Shown here in pieces: positions 1-12,873 of a stretch of 64,000 bases of DNA (positions within the stretch are counted from its first letter, which is position 1; each line of letters opens with the position of its first letter). The stretch is from Archilochus colubris. Taxonomy: Eukaryota > Chordata > Aves > Apodiformes > Trochilidae. Below the pieces are notes generated by a model, which had not been told where the DNA came from, searched no databases, and was given only the letters and a program-made list of their open reading frames with translations. The position numbers were made by a program, and so were the translations under genes. The stretch lies in NCBI GenBank assembly GCA_023079485.1, contig CM041084.1, positions 122,996,467-123,060,466 of the forward strand. Reading direction: 5' to 3'.

Positions 1-1200
1 CTGAGATCCATCATTTAGGAAAGCTTTTAAGCAAGGACTTTGTCAAATTTTCCCTGGTACTTTAGATATGTATGTATTTCTTAAAGTAAAAAAACCAGCT
101 TACTCCCAAAGATGAAGATATGAACTAACAAATCACAGTTATTATTCTGCTTAAATATGGCCTTTGACTGCCATAGCTATTGAACAGGTGACTCCAACAA
201 GCAGCAGTATATTTTGGGCTTATGCAGGTGTTTCTAGTTCTGCTGCTCTGAATCAAAAACTGGGATGTAAACGTAGGAAGACATCTGTGCTCAGTTTCAC
301 ACTTGATGCTATAGCAGACTATAATCCTGTTGACAATTCTGTTGAAAACTTTTAAAAAAGGAATGTGGCCTTTATGCGGGGTTGTTGGTGGCACAGATAG
401 CGATGTCTATATCAAGAAAAAAATACATATTTTTGGTAAAGTTATAAAAAAATATGGGGTTTTCCCCAAGAATGGGAGGAATTTTAGCTTCATTCACTAC
501 AAGTTGCTTCTTCAGGCATGGTAGCATCTATGAGGGGCTACAGCAGCTCCCTCATGCTAGGAAGGAGGGACCATGTCACACTGTCAGGTACTCCTGCAAC
601 TTAGACCAAGAAAAAGGTTTTGCTAACACTTAGCTGGCTGGATACTGTAGTTCTAAAGAACATACAGGAGCAGGTAAAGGGTTGTACATCTCTGCTTGTT
701 GTCTACTTTCCTTACTGATTAACGTTTGGCACAGGTGAATTGCCGAAGAATTCTGCTTAGCTAGGAAAAGGTTTAACTATAGTTTCAGTGCTCCTGAGGT
801 AACACACTGACTTTAAAAAATACTGGTTTCTGTTGGTTTCAAAGTTCAAGAGGACAACTGGATTTTGGTGGATTTTGTCTCTCTCCTGGGAAAGGAGCTG
901 AGCAGGACACATGAGCAGGTTCTTTTTTTTTTTTAGAACAATGCCCAGAAGTGAACTGATGCTCCCCGAGCTCTCATGAGGCTTAGGCCTCACCTAGGAC
1001 TCAGGGTTCTGTTGCAAATGGTCACCTTGCTGAAGGAGACAAATTTTTACATCAGCAACAACAAATCTGTTATTTCCTTGAGTGGTTACCAGCAGCTGTC
1101 TACCCAGTTATATTGCTGGACTGTGACATTTGGAGATGTCAGGCTGGTGGGACCTAGTACTTGGTTTTTACTTCTAGTGATTTTGAGTTCTCATATTTTC
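1..1200. other. Intergenic, nothing recognised
   Basis: AT-rich unique sequence with a T12 run near 921. The short ORFs have no recognisable domain. Confidence 0.6.
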
Positions 1201-2360
1201 ACAGAATCACAGAACTGTCATGTTTGGAAAAGACCTGCACCCAACCATCAACATCTGCCCCCAGTAAAATAAGATATATTTATCTATACTAATATCTATA
1301 TTGACACTAGAGCATGTCCTGAAATGTCTCATCTACAGTTTCTAAATACATCCAGGGATGGTGATTCCACCATCCTGTGGGCAGTCCATTCCAACACCAA
1401 ACTACTTTCTAAGTAAAGAAATTCTTCCTAAAATCTGTCTAACCCTCCTTAGTTCAACTTGCCATTTTGTCTAGTTCTATCATTATTCACTTGAGAGAAG
1501 AGGCCAGTACCCACCTCCCTACAACCTTCTTTCAGGTAGCTGTATAGAGCAATAAGATCTCCTCTCATCCTCCTCCAGATGAAACATTTACAGTTCCCTA
1601 AACATCTCCTCATAGGACCTGTTCTTCAGACCCTTCACCTTGGTTGTCCTTCTCTGAACTCACTCCAGTAACTCAATGTCTTTCTTGTAGCGAGGGACCT
1701 AGAACTGAACACATACAGCACTTGAGATGTGGTCTCACCAGTGCTGAGCACAGGGGCACAACCATTTCCCTTCTTCTTCTGGCCACACTGTTCCTGATAC
1801 AAGCCAGGATGCTGGTTGCCTTCTTGGCCACCTTGGCAAACTTCTAGCTCTTATTTAACCAGGTGTCAACCAACACCATAAGGTCCTCTTCTGCCTGGCA
1901 GCTCTCCAGCCACTCTTTCCACGCCTATGGAGTTCCATGGGGTTGTTCTGCCCAAAGTGCAGGACCTGACACTTGGCCTTGTTAAACCTCATTTTATTGG
2001 CTTTGGTCCACTGATACAGCCTTCTGAGGTCCCTCTGCAGAACCTTCCTACTCTCAAGCAGATCAACACTCCCACCAAACTTACTGTTGTCTAAAAACTC
2101 ACTGAGGAAGCACTCAATGCCCTCATCTAGATCACTGATGAAGATATTAAAGAAGACCAGCCTCTGGGGAACACCACTGGTGACTGGTCACCAACTAGAT
2201 TTAACTCCACCGATAGCTCTCAGGACCTGGCCATGCAGCCACTTTTTAACTCAACAAAGAAGCCTCCAGCTTCTCTAGGAGAATGCTGTAGGAGATGATG
2301 TCAAAGGCTTCACTAAAGTCCAGGCAGACATTTCTCCTGACCTTTAGACCAACCAGTGAG
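1201..2360 (-). mobile_element. CR1 LINE fragment with partial RT
   Basis: It starts with the complement of the CR1 3' end (CAGAATCACAGAACTGT), then the complement of the ORF2 C-terminal part. At 2290-2340 it reaches sequence for the reverse transcriptase palm (DFSKAFD-like region). Many stops and indels show an older, inactive copy. Confidence 0.85.
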
Positions 2361-3162
2361 TACTCCACATGCTTTATTGTGCTCCCAGTATCTGCAAATA
2401 GGACCGTGAAAATAGAAACATCTAAAATGCTTTTTCTGAAACACTAAACTAAGTTTGTGTTAATGCTCAGAGCAGAAATGAACTCTCATAAGTCCAAGGC
2501 ACAGAATGACCAATACCGTAAGAAACCTGATGGTTGAGACCACTAACTTACAATTAAAATACACATGATTACTTTTTCTGAACTTGAAAGAAAGAAAATA
2601 AAAATGCAGGTATACCTGGAGGGAATGGAAAGCCTCTGGAGCCTTGCCTTTGCCAAGTTGTCATGAATGTAGTATTGACAGCTGAGAACCTGGCATTTCT
2701 CAGCAGATGGCATGACAATAATGTGTGGTCTCAAACTTCTGTGGCTCACGCCATGTGACCACTGTTCCTGAGGAACATCCTGACTTCTCATACATTGCTC
2801 TAACATGGATGTGTTCTCTCATTCCTTCAGCAAGTCAGTTAGCAGTGTGAATCTCACCAGCAATACTATGGGTTGAAGTGAGTAAGGCAAAAGGAGTATT
2901 AGAGGAGCAGGGAAAGAGGGCGTTTTGGAAATCCATTTTCTTTCCATTGCAATGAGATAAGATAAGGGTAAACTCATTCCTACAGCCATGCAGGTGATAG
3001 GCTTCCAGAACATAACATAGGTGTTTCTGTATGAGAACACTGAAAATGTTACAGCTCTACCTGTGCTATATTCAGCACATGCCATAGTGCGAATAATATT
3101 CTCAGCACAGTGAGAATAATGATAAATCTAACTTAATGACTTCTGAAGGTTTGCATGAGAGA
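2361..3162. other. Intergenic, nothing recognised
   Basis: Unique sequence between two CR1 fragments, with no gene or repeat seen. Confidence 0.6.
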
Positions 3163-3300
3163 ATAATGGAATGGCTAGGGTTGTATGGGACCTTAAAGAC
3201 CAGCTAGTTCCAACTCTGGCTGTAATGTAGGCACTGCAGATGTCTCATGTTTCTAACTACCTACCAGTTGCCTTTGTCTAAAGAACAAGTTTAGAGTTGC
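3163..3300 (-). mobile_element. CR1 3'-end fragment
   Basis: GGGACCTTAAAGACCAGCTA followed by TTCCAACT matches the antisense CR1 3' UTR. It is short and diverged. Confidence 0.55.
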
Positions 3301-4258
3301 CTAAAGTTTCTGATGCTCCAATCAATCCAATTAAGTCAGCTTTTCACTGACTCTTTGTTTTGTCCATGGATTTGATTTCCCAGCACCTGACTCAGACCAC
3401 ATAAATCCTGCCTGTTCTCCCCCATGCCCTCCTATCCTTACACCCCAAAAATATGGTTTTCTTTTCTTCTTTATCCCTAAAGTTCTCTCGAAGCCGATAT
3501 TAGCATCAGATTTTGCAAATGAAGACAGTAACCTGCTTCCCAAAGCACTTCTATGTTTCTTCTAGCAATTTGAAGACTGTTCCGAAAAATCCCTTTGTAC
3601 TCTTTGTGCATTATCTCAGATCATCCAGCTGAAACCATCTCTTGAGTATCCATCTGATCAAAGTGGTAAGGTCATGAATGCCATCTGCTCTGGGACTGCC
3701 CACCAGAACTCTACTCTGGTTTTGTCTCATTGCTGCAGCTCATACAGTACTGCCTGTGCAGATCTGGTTTTGGTTGGGGTTTTTTTGTTTCTTGATAGAT
3801 ATTTTTAGCAAGCTGAGGGAAAATCTTCAAGTTGACAGGCTAGTGTGTTTTGGTAACATGTAATAGCTTCTAAGTTTAAACTGTCCCTGTGGTTTTCCTT
3901 CTCTTAACAGTTGAACTCTTGTCAAGTGAAAACATTCACAGAATTTCACTTGTCATTCTAAGAAAGCTATAGAAATAATGGAGTACAATATACATCTTTT
4001 CAGCAAGACTAAAAATCACCCTGTGCAAAACATTTAAGCTGTGCCAAACCTTCAGTTTGAGTAAATATATACATGTTTTTTCACCCTTGTTTCTGCATCT
4101 CTTCACAATGCACATACCAGTTTATCTCCAGAACACTGTAGTCCAAGAGCTTGCTTTAAAACTTTCATAGATCTCCTTTTGTACTTGCTAGTTAACTGTC
4201 TGTGATTACAGATGCCTTTGGACAGTATCCAAAGACCTATTGCTCCAAATAAGGGTGG
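3301..4258. other. Intergenic, nothing recognised
   Basis: Unique AT-rich sequence between a CR1 fragment and the A32 tract. No retrogene body precedes the tract. Confidence 0.55.

Positions 4259-4290
<32 letters not shown>
4259..4290 (+). repeat. A32 homopolymer
   Basis: This is an uninterrupted run of 32 A bases. It could be the tail of a retrotransposed copy or simple slippage. No retrogene body is recognised before it. Confidence 0.95.
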
Positions 4291-4293
<3 letters not shown>

Positions 4294-4319
4294 TAAATAG
4301 AATCCGTGTATGAAATATC

Positions 4320-4510
4320 CTGAAATAAGCCCTCTCCAGCTCTGGCCCCCGGCAGCTCTCCGCAGCTGACTGCTGCCCCCGGGTGCTGGGACCCGGAGGG
4401 AAGGAGAAGGAATTGGATCGCAGAGGTCAGCCCCCGCCTCCCCAGCACCTCTCGCTGCTGCCTCCTCTGCGGCGTCGCCACTGAGCTTCACAGGCGCTGC
4501 CATCTCGTTT
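4320..4510. other. Isolated GC-rich, CpG-dense block
   Basis: About 190 bp of high G+C with roughly a dozen CpGs sits in AT-rich intergenic DNA. On the minus strand an ATG at 4503 in a strong Kozak setting opens MAAPVKLSGDAAEEAAARGA, which reads like a vertebrate first coding exon. The frame then runs on into the poly-T complement of the A32 tract. I see no convincing splice donor and do not recognise the protein. It may be an orphan promoter or first exon, a fragment of a retrocopy, or chance. Confidence 0.5.
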
Positions 4511-7335
4511 CATTTCATCTCCTACCAGATAAAGGAGGCAACAAAACAGAAGGATTCCTGAGGAAAAAAGGCAAATGGTTTTCTGCAACAGGAATCTATC
4601 ATTCCTGCCCTTCTCACTACTGAGAGCTATGTCTTGCAAGAAACAAGTCAATGTTGCTTATGTTGAGCATGTAAAAACTCACCATCTCCAGTGAGGGAGT
4701 GCCTATAAAATGCATTGCTTCATCTCAGGTAGTAAACCAGCTCCTCTCTTGGGATGCTGCAAAGGGCAGCTTGAGGCCCAGGGATTGCATGGTGGGGTAC
4801 AGAATTTGCTGTCACATGTGTTCCATCCCTCCCAGCATGCATTTTCAGCAGGTGAGGGCAAGATATATCCCTATGGGTCTTGGTGCTCAAATCCCTGACT
4901 TCAGTCAAGCCTTCTTGATTCTGCCAAGAGGCAGAATCTCTGAAGCTGCTAGTGACCATTCCAGCACCCGGTTGAATCCTAACATGTACCCTGCAGCCCA
5001 AACACTTATTTTAAAAACCTTCTACCTCCTATTTTTTTCTCCTCTAGAAGGTCTCATCACAGCTGTCAGGCATGGGGAGTAATGGGTCTCTAGAGGAGAC
5101 AATGTGTGGTCTTTCAGGAGAAATCAGTTTCTTCATCTGCCTGACTGTTTACCTTCCCTGTGCTTTAAAGAGGGTTTCTGGATATTTCAGTATCTTCCCA
5201 AACTCCTCAGACTAGTAAAGACTGAAGTGCTGCTTCAACTTGTAACTGCTCAGGCTACTGTTCTTGAACCATTGAACACTGTCAAGAAATAAAACAGATT
5301 TGGAAACCTTATCCCCTCCTAACATCAGCTATTTGTATTTGCACACTAGATATTGTAATGTTGGTGTAGCATTGCTTTGTGGAAGCACTTTGCAGGAGCT
5401 GGCTATTGCTGCTATCCAGACACTTTCAGAGTCTTTTGAAATTAGAGCAGCAGTGTCCCTTTGAGCTGCTGACTGAAGGCCTGAAGCACAGGTGGCCATT
5501 TGCAGACACATTTCTGCCTCCTTTCCCTACAGCAAGTGCCAGCTATCTTGGCCCCTATTATTTGTTTCAGAGCTTCTGATGTTTCTTTAAACTGTGCTGA
5601 GTTCTGCCATTCCTCTTTGGGAGGGTTGTTGCAAACACTTGTTGGGCCATTTGGTGCACACTGAGGGTAGAGCAGTTTATGCTGCCTGAACAGGGGCTCT
5701 TTATACATGATTTTGGTGTCATGAAATGCCTGGTGGATCATCCAAGACAGTGTACATGAGGGGGCCTCAGGACATCAGGAAGAGAAGGAACCAGTCAGCT
5801 AGCACAGATGAGGTTAAACACATGTTCTTTTTTAGCAGATTCTGTTTCTTTCCCAGCCCCTGCAGGTATGGCTTCCTCAGCCTCTCATATTGTTTTAGTC
5901 TTGCTGCCAAATTATTTAAACTGAACATAACTTAATTGCTTTTATTATTGGATGTGGCTTTAGGTTGTGCATATCTCTGTTCTAACAGTACTTTCTCTGC
6001 TAGTTTTGTCAACATGAACTTCTGGTAAACCAAGACTAACTTGCTGGAATTACATTGAAGTATTTCAGAATCCCTTCTGTCATTTATAACTTACTGCCTG
6101 ACTCCTTCAAACTGCTCAGTTAAGGCATGAACATCCTTCTTGGTGTGTAAAAAGCTTCTGTGAAACTGCCATTGTGGCACTTCGTGTCTCCCCTTGCCTA
6201 TATGAGTGACACAAATGCAATCATCAGCATCAAGAGCAGAAGTGAAAGACAGAAATGCTGCTTTCTACTGCTAAGAATGACTCCCTGGGTCACAGAGCTT
6301 GATCCAGAGATACTGGTTGTTTCGTGAACACCTAGAGCTATCCTGTTGTACGGAAAAGGGCTTTGTAGAAGAAAATAGGTTACTGCTTGTCTTGCCCTGT
6401 TTTTCATCCAGTTTCCAGCTATTGTCCATGACTTGTTTAGCTATAAACATTTGTTCATAACTAAATACATGATGGGGTGGTGTTGGGTTCTATGAGGTGA
6501 CTGAACTCTTTCACATATACCCAGAAAAAGCTTTTTCTTTCTGGTATGCTTCAGTTCCCTATCTTTAAGGACATGAACTTGAAGCCTGATTTCTGCTTGC
6601 CTTGACCTCCTGCAAAAGCTGTCACAGAATTGATTTGTTTATCTGATTTTTCAGTTTTCCACTTAATATTCTATAAAATGCTTTGAACTGTTAATACCAA
6701 AGTTAGAGGCTCTAGGAAGATACAGCACTGAAGTAACCAAATAACTTTTTGTCCATTTATGAAAACTTTTGACCAAGATGGTGGTAATATCTTGGGCTAC
6801 TTTACTGTTCAAAAGCTAGACCTTGATTACCAAACAGACAACTGCTTAAACTAGGAGGGAAAAGAAAAACCACATACCTTTTCCCTGGAATTAGTCTAGT
6901 ATTTATATATTCACCTTATGTCTGGGACTGCTCAGGACTCATCTTCAATGGGAAGAGTACAGTGTCTCCTGCCCAGATGAGATGGTACTTTGGGTATGCT
7001 AGTGGGAAATGGAGTAAAATGGAGTACACAGTTTTGAATTCACTTGGATGAAGGTGCTACTGAAGTTTTGTCTCCTGATACTCAGACAGTGAGAGAGAAG
7101 GAAGATTCATTCGGTTGTTTTAGTTACTTTATTAGTGGGACATTTGCCTATATCTGCATGGAGCAAAATCATTCCACATTCCTTCCTATGGGAAGATAAG
7201 CTTGTGAAATGGAAAGGTATTAGGATAGTCAGAGACCATTGAACCCACCTTCAGTAACTAGCAAGGTCGTTAAAGCCAAGATAAAAGGAAGGAGCAGGAA
7301 TTAATCCTGTTTCCAAGCCCCAACTGTTAACTTAT
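4511..7335. other. Intergenic, nothing recognised
   Basis: Unique sequence. The 127-codon plus frame at 4699-5082 overlaps shorter frames on both strands and shows no domain or conserved motif. Confidence 0.55.
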
Positions 7336-7545
7336 AGAATCATAGAATTGTAGAAGAATTTGGGTTGGAAGGGACCTCTAACAGTCATCTAGGTCAACCC
7401 TTCTGCAGTAAGCAGGGACACTCTCAACCAGATCAGGTTTCTCAGAGCCTCCTCAAGCCTCACCTTGAATATCTCCAGGGATGAGGCCTCAACTATCTCC
7501 TTGGGCACCCTGTTCCGTTTTTCAACTACCCTCAACCTTGGTTTT
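7336..7545 (-). mobile_element. CR1 3'-end fragment
   Basis: AGAATCATAGAATTGTAGAA, then GGTTGGAAGGGACCTCTAAC, AATATCTCCAGGGATGAGGC and GGGCACCCTGTTCC are classic antisense CR1 3' end sequence. Confidence 0.9.
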
Positions 7546-9987
7546 CTTTTTGTGGGTTGAGTTGCAGGAAGGGCTCAAGTGATCACCTTAATGTATATAA
7601 TCCCGTTTTAGATAGATTTTAAGAGTCACAGGTCACTAAAATATTTTCAAACTCTGTCATAGGAAAGTGCAAAATATTGGCAACACCAAAGCAAGCTGTC
7701 TGTGAGGGATTCTGTATCTATAGGGAAAGTGGCATTTTCAAGCAAGGAAGGGCTTCATGTCCTAGTGAACAAGTGCCTTGAATGAGCTGATTGCATCTCT
7801 GAAAAGATATCTGGGTAGGCAGTGAACAATGCACTGTGAGCAACTATGATGGCAGATGCAGATACTGACAAAATAAACTCATGGAAAGGAGTCTCACTGT
7901 ATGGATGTGGTGTTTTCTCACTGTGTTGAAGGTAATATTTTAATCCATAGCTGATCTCTGAAATAGTAATAAAATATGGTCAAGTGCTGGTGAATTAAAT
8001 GTGCTGTTAAGATGCTACACAATACAGGAAAGCTTTTTAATATTCCTTGATGGTTTTTTAATTAAGAGACTACAGAAGCACTAGGCTACCACAGATCTCT
8101 AACTCAATGGTCCAAATGTGATTGTTAAGACCAAGATACTTCTGGAGTTCATAAATCATTAAGGGAAAGTTCTTGGCAATTCAGTTCATACAGGTAAGGT
8201 TCTGCACAGTCTGGTTCACTAATTCTAAATGATAATAGCTCTTTATGAGTTTCAGTCTATCCTTTTATATCTTCTTAGGAAAACAGTATAAAATTGTCTG
8301 CATGAGATCTGATGCAGAATTGCCCCATGCAGCATTAGAGCTGGTTTTTGTGAACAGGTTTGATTATGGCTGAGATATGTCATCATATTTTTAGCCAAAA
8401 AAGTCATCATCAAAGCTCTTGCAAATGTACTGAAAGAGTTTATCCACCAGCTATTTTGCTAATTAAACTTACAAAGGCACAATGCAATTAATTTGCTGAA
8501 TTTGATGCCAGAAAAACTATCTGGAATACTGCTGAAATTGTTTCAGATGATGCTACAGACATAGTCTGAGACTTTTAACTTCTAGCTATCAGCCCATTAG
8601 ATTCTATAATTTGGTTCCTTGATTACTGCTGTGTCTGCTTAGACTGAACTCTTTATGTCTTTAGCAAGGCTGAGAGATCACTTTTCTTACCTCATTCTCT
8701 AGAGAATTAGACATTTTCTGAAGCAGAAGCAACCTGACATCCTTCTTGTCTTACCCAGCAGCTAACTTTTCAGATTCAACATGATGTTAAGCATTTGTTA
8801 GTATCAGCAACAAAAGAACTTGTCTGCAACCACAGTTCTGGCAAATCAAGTTTTCTTTTGGGGTAGAGAGGCTTATTTGCCAGTTCCTGCAAGTAACTCT
8901 GGTAAGATAATGATCACACCTGCTGCTAGACAGGTGTGCAGTCTGGGGCAGTACTGCACCTCCCATGCTGACACAATTAGCAAAACTCCTACAATCAATC
9001 TTAACCTGCCAGGTAAAGTGGTGAGACAGATCTGGCTGGTGTTTCGAAGTGCTTAGCTAAAACTACATCTAGACTAGCCCAGGACAACATATGGGCTTGG
9101 TGAGAGTGGCTCTCTATAGCCAAACAACACACAGACTCTGTTGGTGCCACAAAACTCTACATGCCTAGTAGGAGCTAATGGAGCTGCACAGTATCTTCCA
9201 CTCTGTGAAGCAGAAAATATTAGAGACTGCTTTCTCAACTGGTAATTCAAATTACCCATATGTTTCCTGAACATTTGCTGGTACAGAACTTGGAGCAGAG
9301 AGGTTGTTTTAAAAAAACCTTTCTGTCGGGTAGCCAATAATGTAGCATGTTCTAGTATTAAAGTGGAAGAAACTGAACCCAGCATCCTCACTGGCACTTG
9401 ATGAAACTGCTGTTCAGAGCTCTTTGGAAATGGTCTCAGAGTTACTGGGATGGGCATAGAGTCTGTTAGATAGTTCTTATTGAGAGGGTATCTATACCTT
9501 TCATGAACACTTGGGCTGGTGAGGTGGAATCTAGATTAAAATGCCTATATTTGTGATCAGCCTGGGTGAGTCCGAAGTGGTGACCTTTGAATGTGCATCT
9601 CCTTACACAGAATTTTGGATGATCCCCCATTTTCTAGTGTACAAGGCCAAAATCAAAATGCTAGATATAACCATATTTTAGGTCAGCAAGGCATTATTTT
9701 TAAGTTCTGTGATCAACACCATCCTGCTTAGTTCCTAACTTAGGCATACATCTATTATAAAGACAAATGCAATATTATTAACATTGTATATTAAAAGGAC
9801 AATTTAATTTTGAAAATATCATTTAACTTCATATCTTGGGGATCAGTGAAGTTCAGGTCTGCAAACACACACAAGGAGATGAGTTTAAAAGTCTGCTTTA
9901 CATGAAAGGAGAGATAATGACTTTTAATTGCTTGAGGTTGCAGTGATGTCAGCCAGCTGAAGTATGAAAGTTGAATATTGCTTGAGT

Positions 9988-10042
9988 GACCTGTGGAATA
10001 ACACCTTACTGTGGAAATAACCTGTGGAAACACCTTACTGAG
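9988..10042 (+). repeat. Local tandem duplication
   Basis: Two imperfect copies of CCTGTGGAA(TA)ACACCTTACTG lie about 30 bp apart. They are otherwise unremarkable. Confidence 0.6.
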
Positions 10043-12840
10043 TGCTCTGGCATAGCAGTATCCAAGAGTTGATACCAACTACATACTTCAGTATTTTATA
10101 CTGAAATGGCTATTTTCCTATTAATTCTGGGAGAGTGTCAAGTTCAAATAGAATACTTCTATCTCAGATTTTTCTCTTGTGAACTTCAGAGGCAAGCTGA
10201 TCTGTATCCTGTCTCACCTTCTGTTTTTATCTTTGAATTTTATTAAATTGTTAAAAGTAATGTCGCTGAAAAGGAAAAGCTGTGTTGCACCTTAAGAGAA
10301 ATCATTAATTCTGATGCTTGATCTAAATCTCTTTGTTATTTATACTATTTGGGTAATTGCTATCCAAAGCCACAATAACTTAGATCTCTGTGGTTTTAGA
10401 TTATTATCTGTATGGACAAATTCTCAGTCTTCTATTAGGCAAGAGGGTGGTCTGTACTTGGGTAACCTGGGTAAATTAATACCTAGCACACCTTCTGCAG
10501 GAAGTTATGTCCCTCAATCTTCAAAACTTGCTTAGTTTCTATTGCATGTCAAGCTACAAGACCTCTTTAAAAAGAAGAAAATACACAAGGTGATCTCTCT
10601 TCTCCTTTTCTTTCCCCTTCCCACCAAGTAGACAGAGAAAACCTTTCTTTTTTTCAGAAAAAGAGCAGTGTGCTTGAGATGTGTCTCTGTGATTATTTTT
10701 GTCCGGCTTTAATTTGTGAACAAGAGGAAAAGAACTTCCAATAACAGAGCATAGTTGCTTGAGTAGGAAAGGGCCTCTCTTCCTCTTAAGCTGGGGCTTG
10801 TAAATGCCATCAAGATTAATGAAAAAGCAGGCCTGACTCCAAACAGCCACTTCTGTGAGCCTGCTGGAAAATGAGCTAAATCCTCTGTCATTCAAGTTTG
10901 TGAAAAGGCAAAACAGAAGAGGATTGTTGCTCTATTTATTCCCCTACTGTATATTAGTTACTCCTCATGCTATAAAGCTGCTTACACTTCATACTCTCTA
11001 AATTCAAGCCCTTGCACTTTAGGAGCCTTTGTGTTTGCTGCCTCTCCTGAGGCTCAGCTATGCAAAGCATCCTCTCAAGTACTGTGCCATTATTTTTCTC
11101 CCTCTACATACCTACCAGGGGCAGCTACTTTGGTGAAAAGGTGGCAAAAGGCAAGGAAAAGCTCATGCACATTTTTTTTCTTTACTGATTTGTCAGAAAT
11201 TTTCCTTTAGAATCAAACAGCTTTATTCCTTCTCTTGACTCATCTAACATTCTTTTAGTGTAAGTGAGAAAGCAGAAACTTTCTGTCTCAGGAAAACCTG
11301 AAAATTGAGTTTCCTTTCTGGGGCCACAAAAGTAAAAGGAAGGTCCAAGACTTGCCCAGTTCAGTAAGGAATTGAGAAGGTATGTGGTGGAAGATTAGTG
11401 TTTACTGCTATAGGGACCAAGGAAATTGCCCATCCTTTTTTCCATCCCCTGACGGGACTTTTCCTAAGGCACAAAAAAGAGGTTTCTTACCCCTTACATT
11501 TTATTATGCAATAGTTTTCAGGGATTATCTAGGGGTTTACTTCAAAGCAGTGTTTATCTTCTGCCATCTGGAATAGATGAGCTATTTGCATGTTTAACAT
11601 TCTTACTGGAAACTCTGTGTTGTGATAGTGCTGCACTAAAAAAAGATATATAAAGATTTCCAGTATCACACATGAAACTCCAGATTGAATCTCTAAGAGC
11701 ATTTGGACTTTCTAAGTAATCCATTTTTCATAACACTGCAATAAATGTCACTGTATTGCTCTATTTCCACATGTCCCAGTCTCAAGAGTAGTAGCATGTA
11801 CCTGTAAACCAGAAGATATTGTTGGCTTGGATCTTCCATTTCAGCTGAGATAATTCAAGGCAGTTAACTGGAATTCAGTCATAAGGTTATAATTTGCTGC
11901 AGGAAGGGTAATTCATGGCTGTTCTGTTGCCACCAAGAGAGCAATGTGCACTTGGACTGTGTCCTCATGGTCACAGCCTGTGTCAAATATTGGCTTTAAC
12001 TCTAAAGTGGTTAAGTCAAGCTGAATCATTTCATGTGTTGTGGTTGCTGTAGCTTGGCTTACATCCTGGATGGGACTGTCCTAAGGCAATGTTGCTATCT
12101 AGGAAATGGGTGTCTGCATCAAAGCAAGTCACCTTGCATTCTCCTTTATAATCAATCCCCTGATGAGTTACAGAGTACAAATGCTCTCATTTTAAGGTCA
12201 TTGACTATGCTAAAAGAATAATTTAGCGAATTGTATTCATGTTTTGTAAAAATGAGCAGGAGTGATCCTATGTGAATCTCCATATCTTCATGTCAAAACT
12301 TATATGAGATACATTCTACATGACGACAATGATAAGAGCAGGATGCTCTTAACTCTTTTATCCAATTGCATTAACTGAAGTTGAGCAGTTGAGGGATTAT
12401 AAAATTATAGTTGTCCCTATCTGTAGTAATTGGTGCTTTTCTCCTCAATTAGAATCTTGATTATTTGTACACCACCAAGTATAATTTTCCAACCATACCT
12501 TGAAACACTGGTCAGCATTCAATCTTCTGTGCCTGAGGCACAAAGCCATGCATCATTTCCTTGCTCTTCAAAGCCATCTTTGTCTTTGAAGTTCTAAATA
12601 TCCAGATGACATCTTGGCCCTAAGTATATGCTACTTTGTATCCCTTTAAACATTGGGGAGCTAATAAGGTACAGTGGATTAAATCATACCAGCCTTGTAA
12701 TCTTTAAATTAATTTTACTTTCTCTCTTACTTAAAAATCGCAGAAGAATTATATTGCAAAGACTGTAAATCCAGATTGTAATGATTTCATGTAATTGTGG
12801 GAAACAGTAAATATCCCATGATAGAAGAATGTTGGTTTTA

Positions 12841-12873
12841 ATTATTTTTTTACTTTTATTTTATTTTATTTCA
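12841..12873 (+). repeat. (TTTTA)n low complexity
   Basis: T-rich sequence has repeated TTTTA units in the intergenic desert. Confidence 0.8.

Noticed and set aside
9074..9457. 127-codon minus-strand ORF
   Set aside because: No recognisable domain, no splice context, no CpG island, and ordinary local composition.
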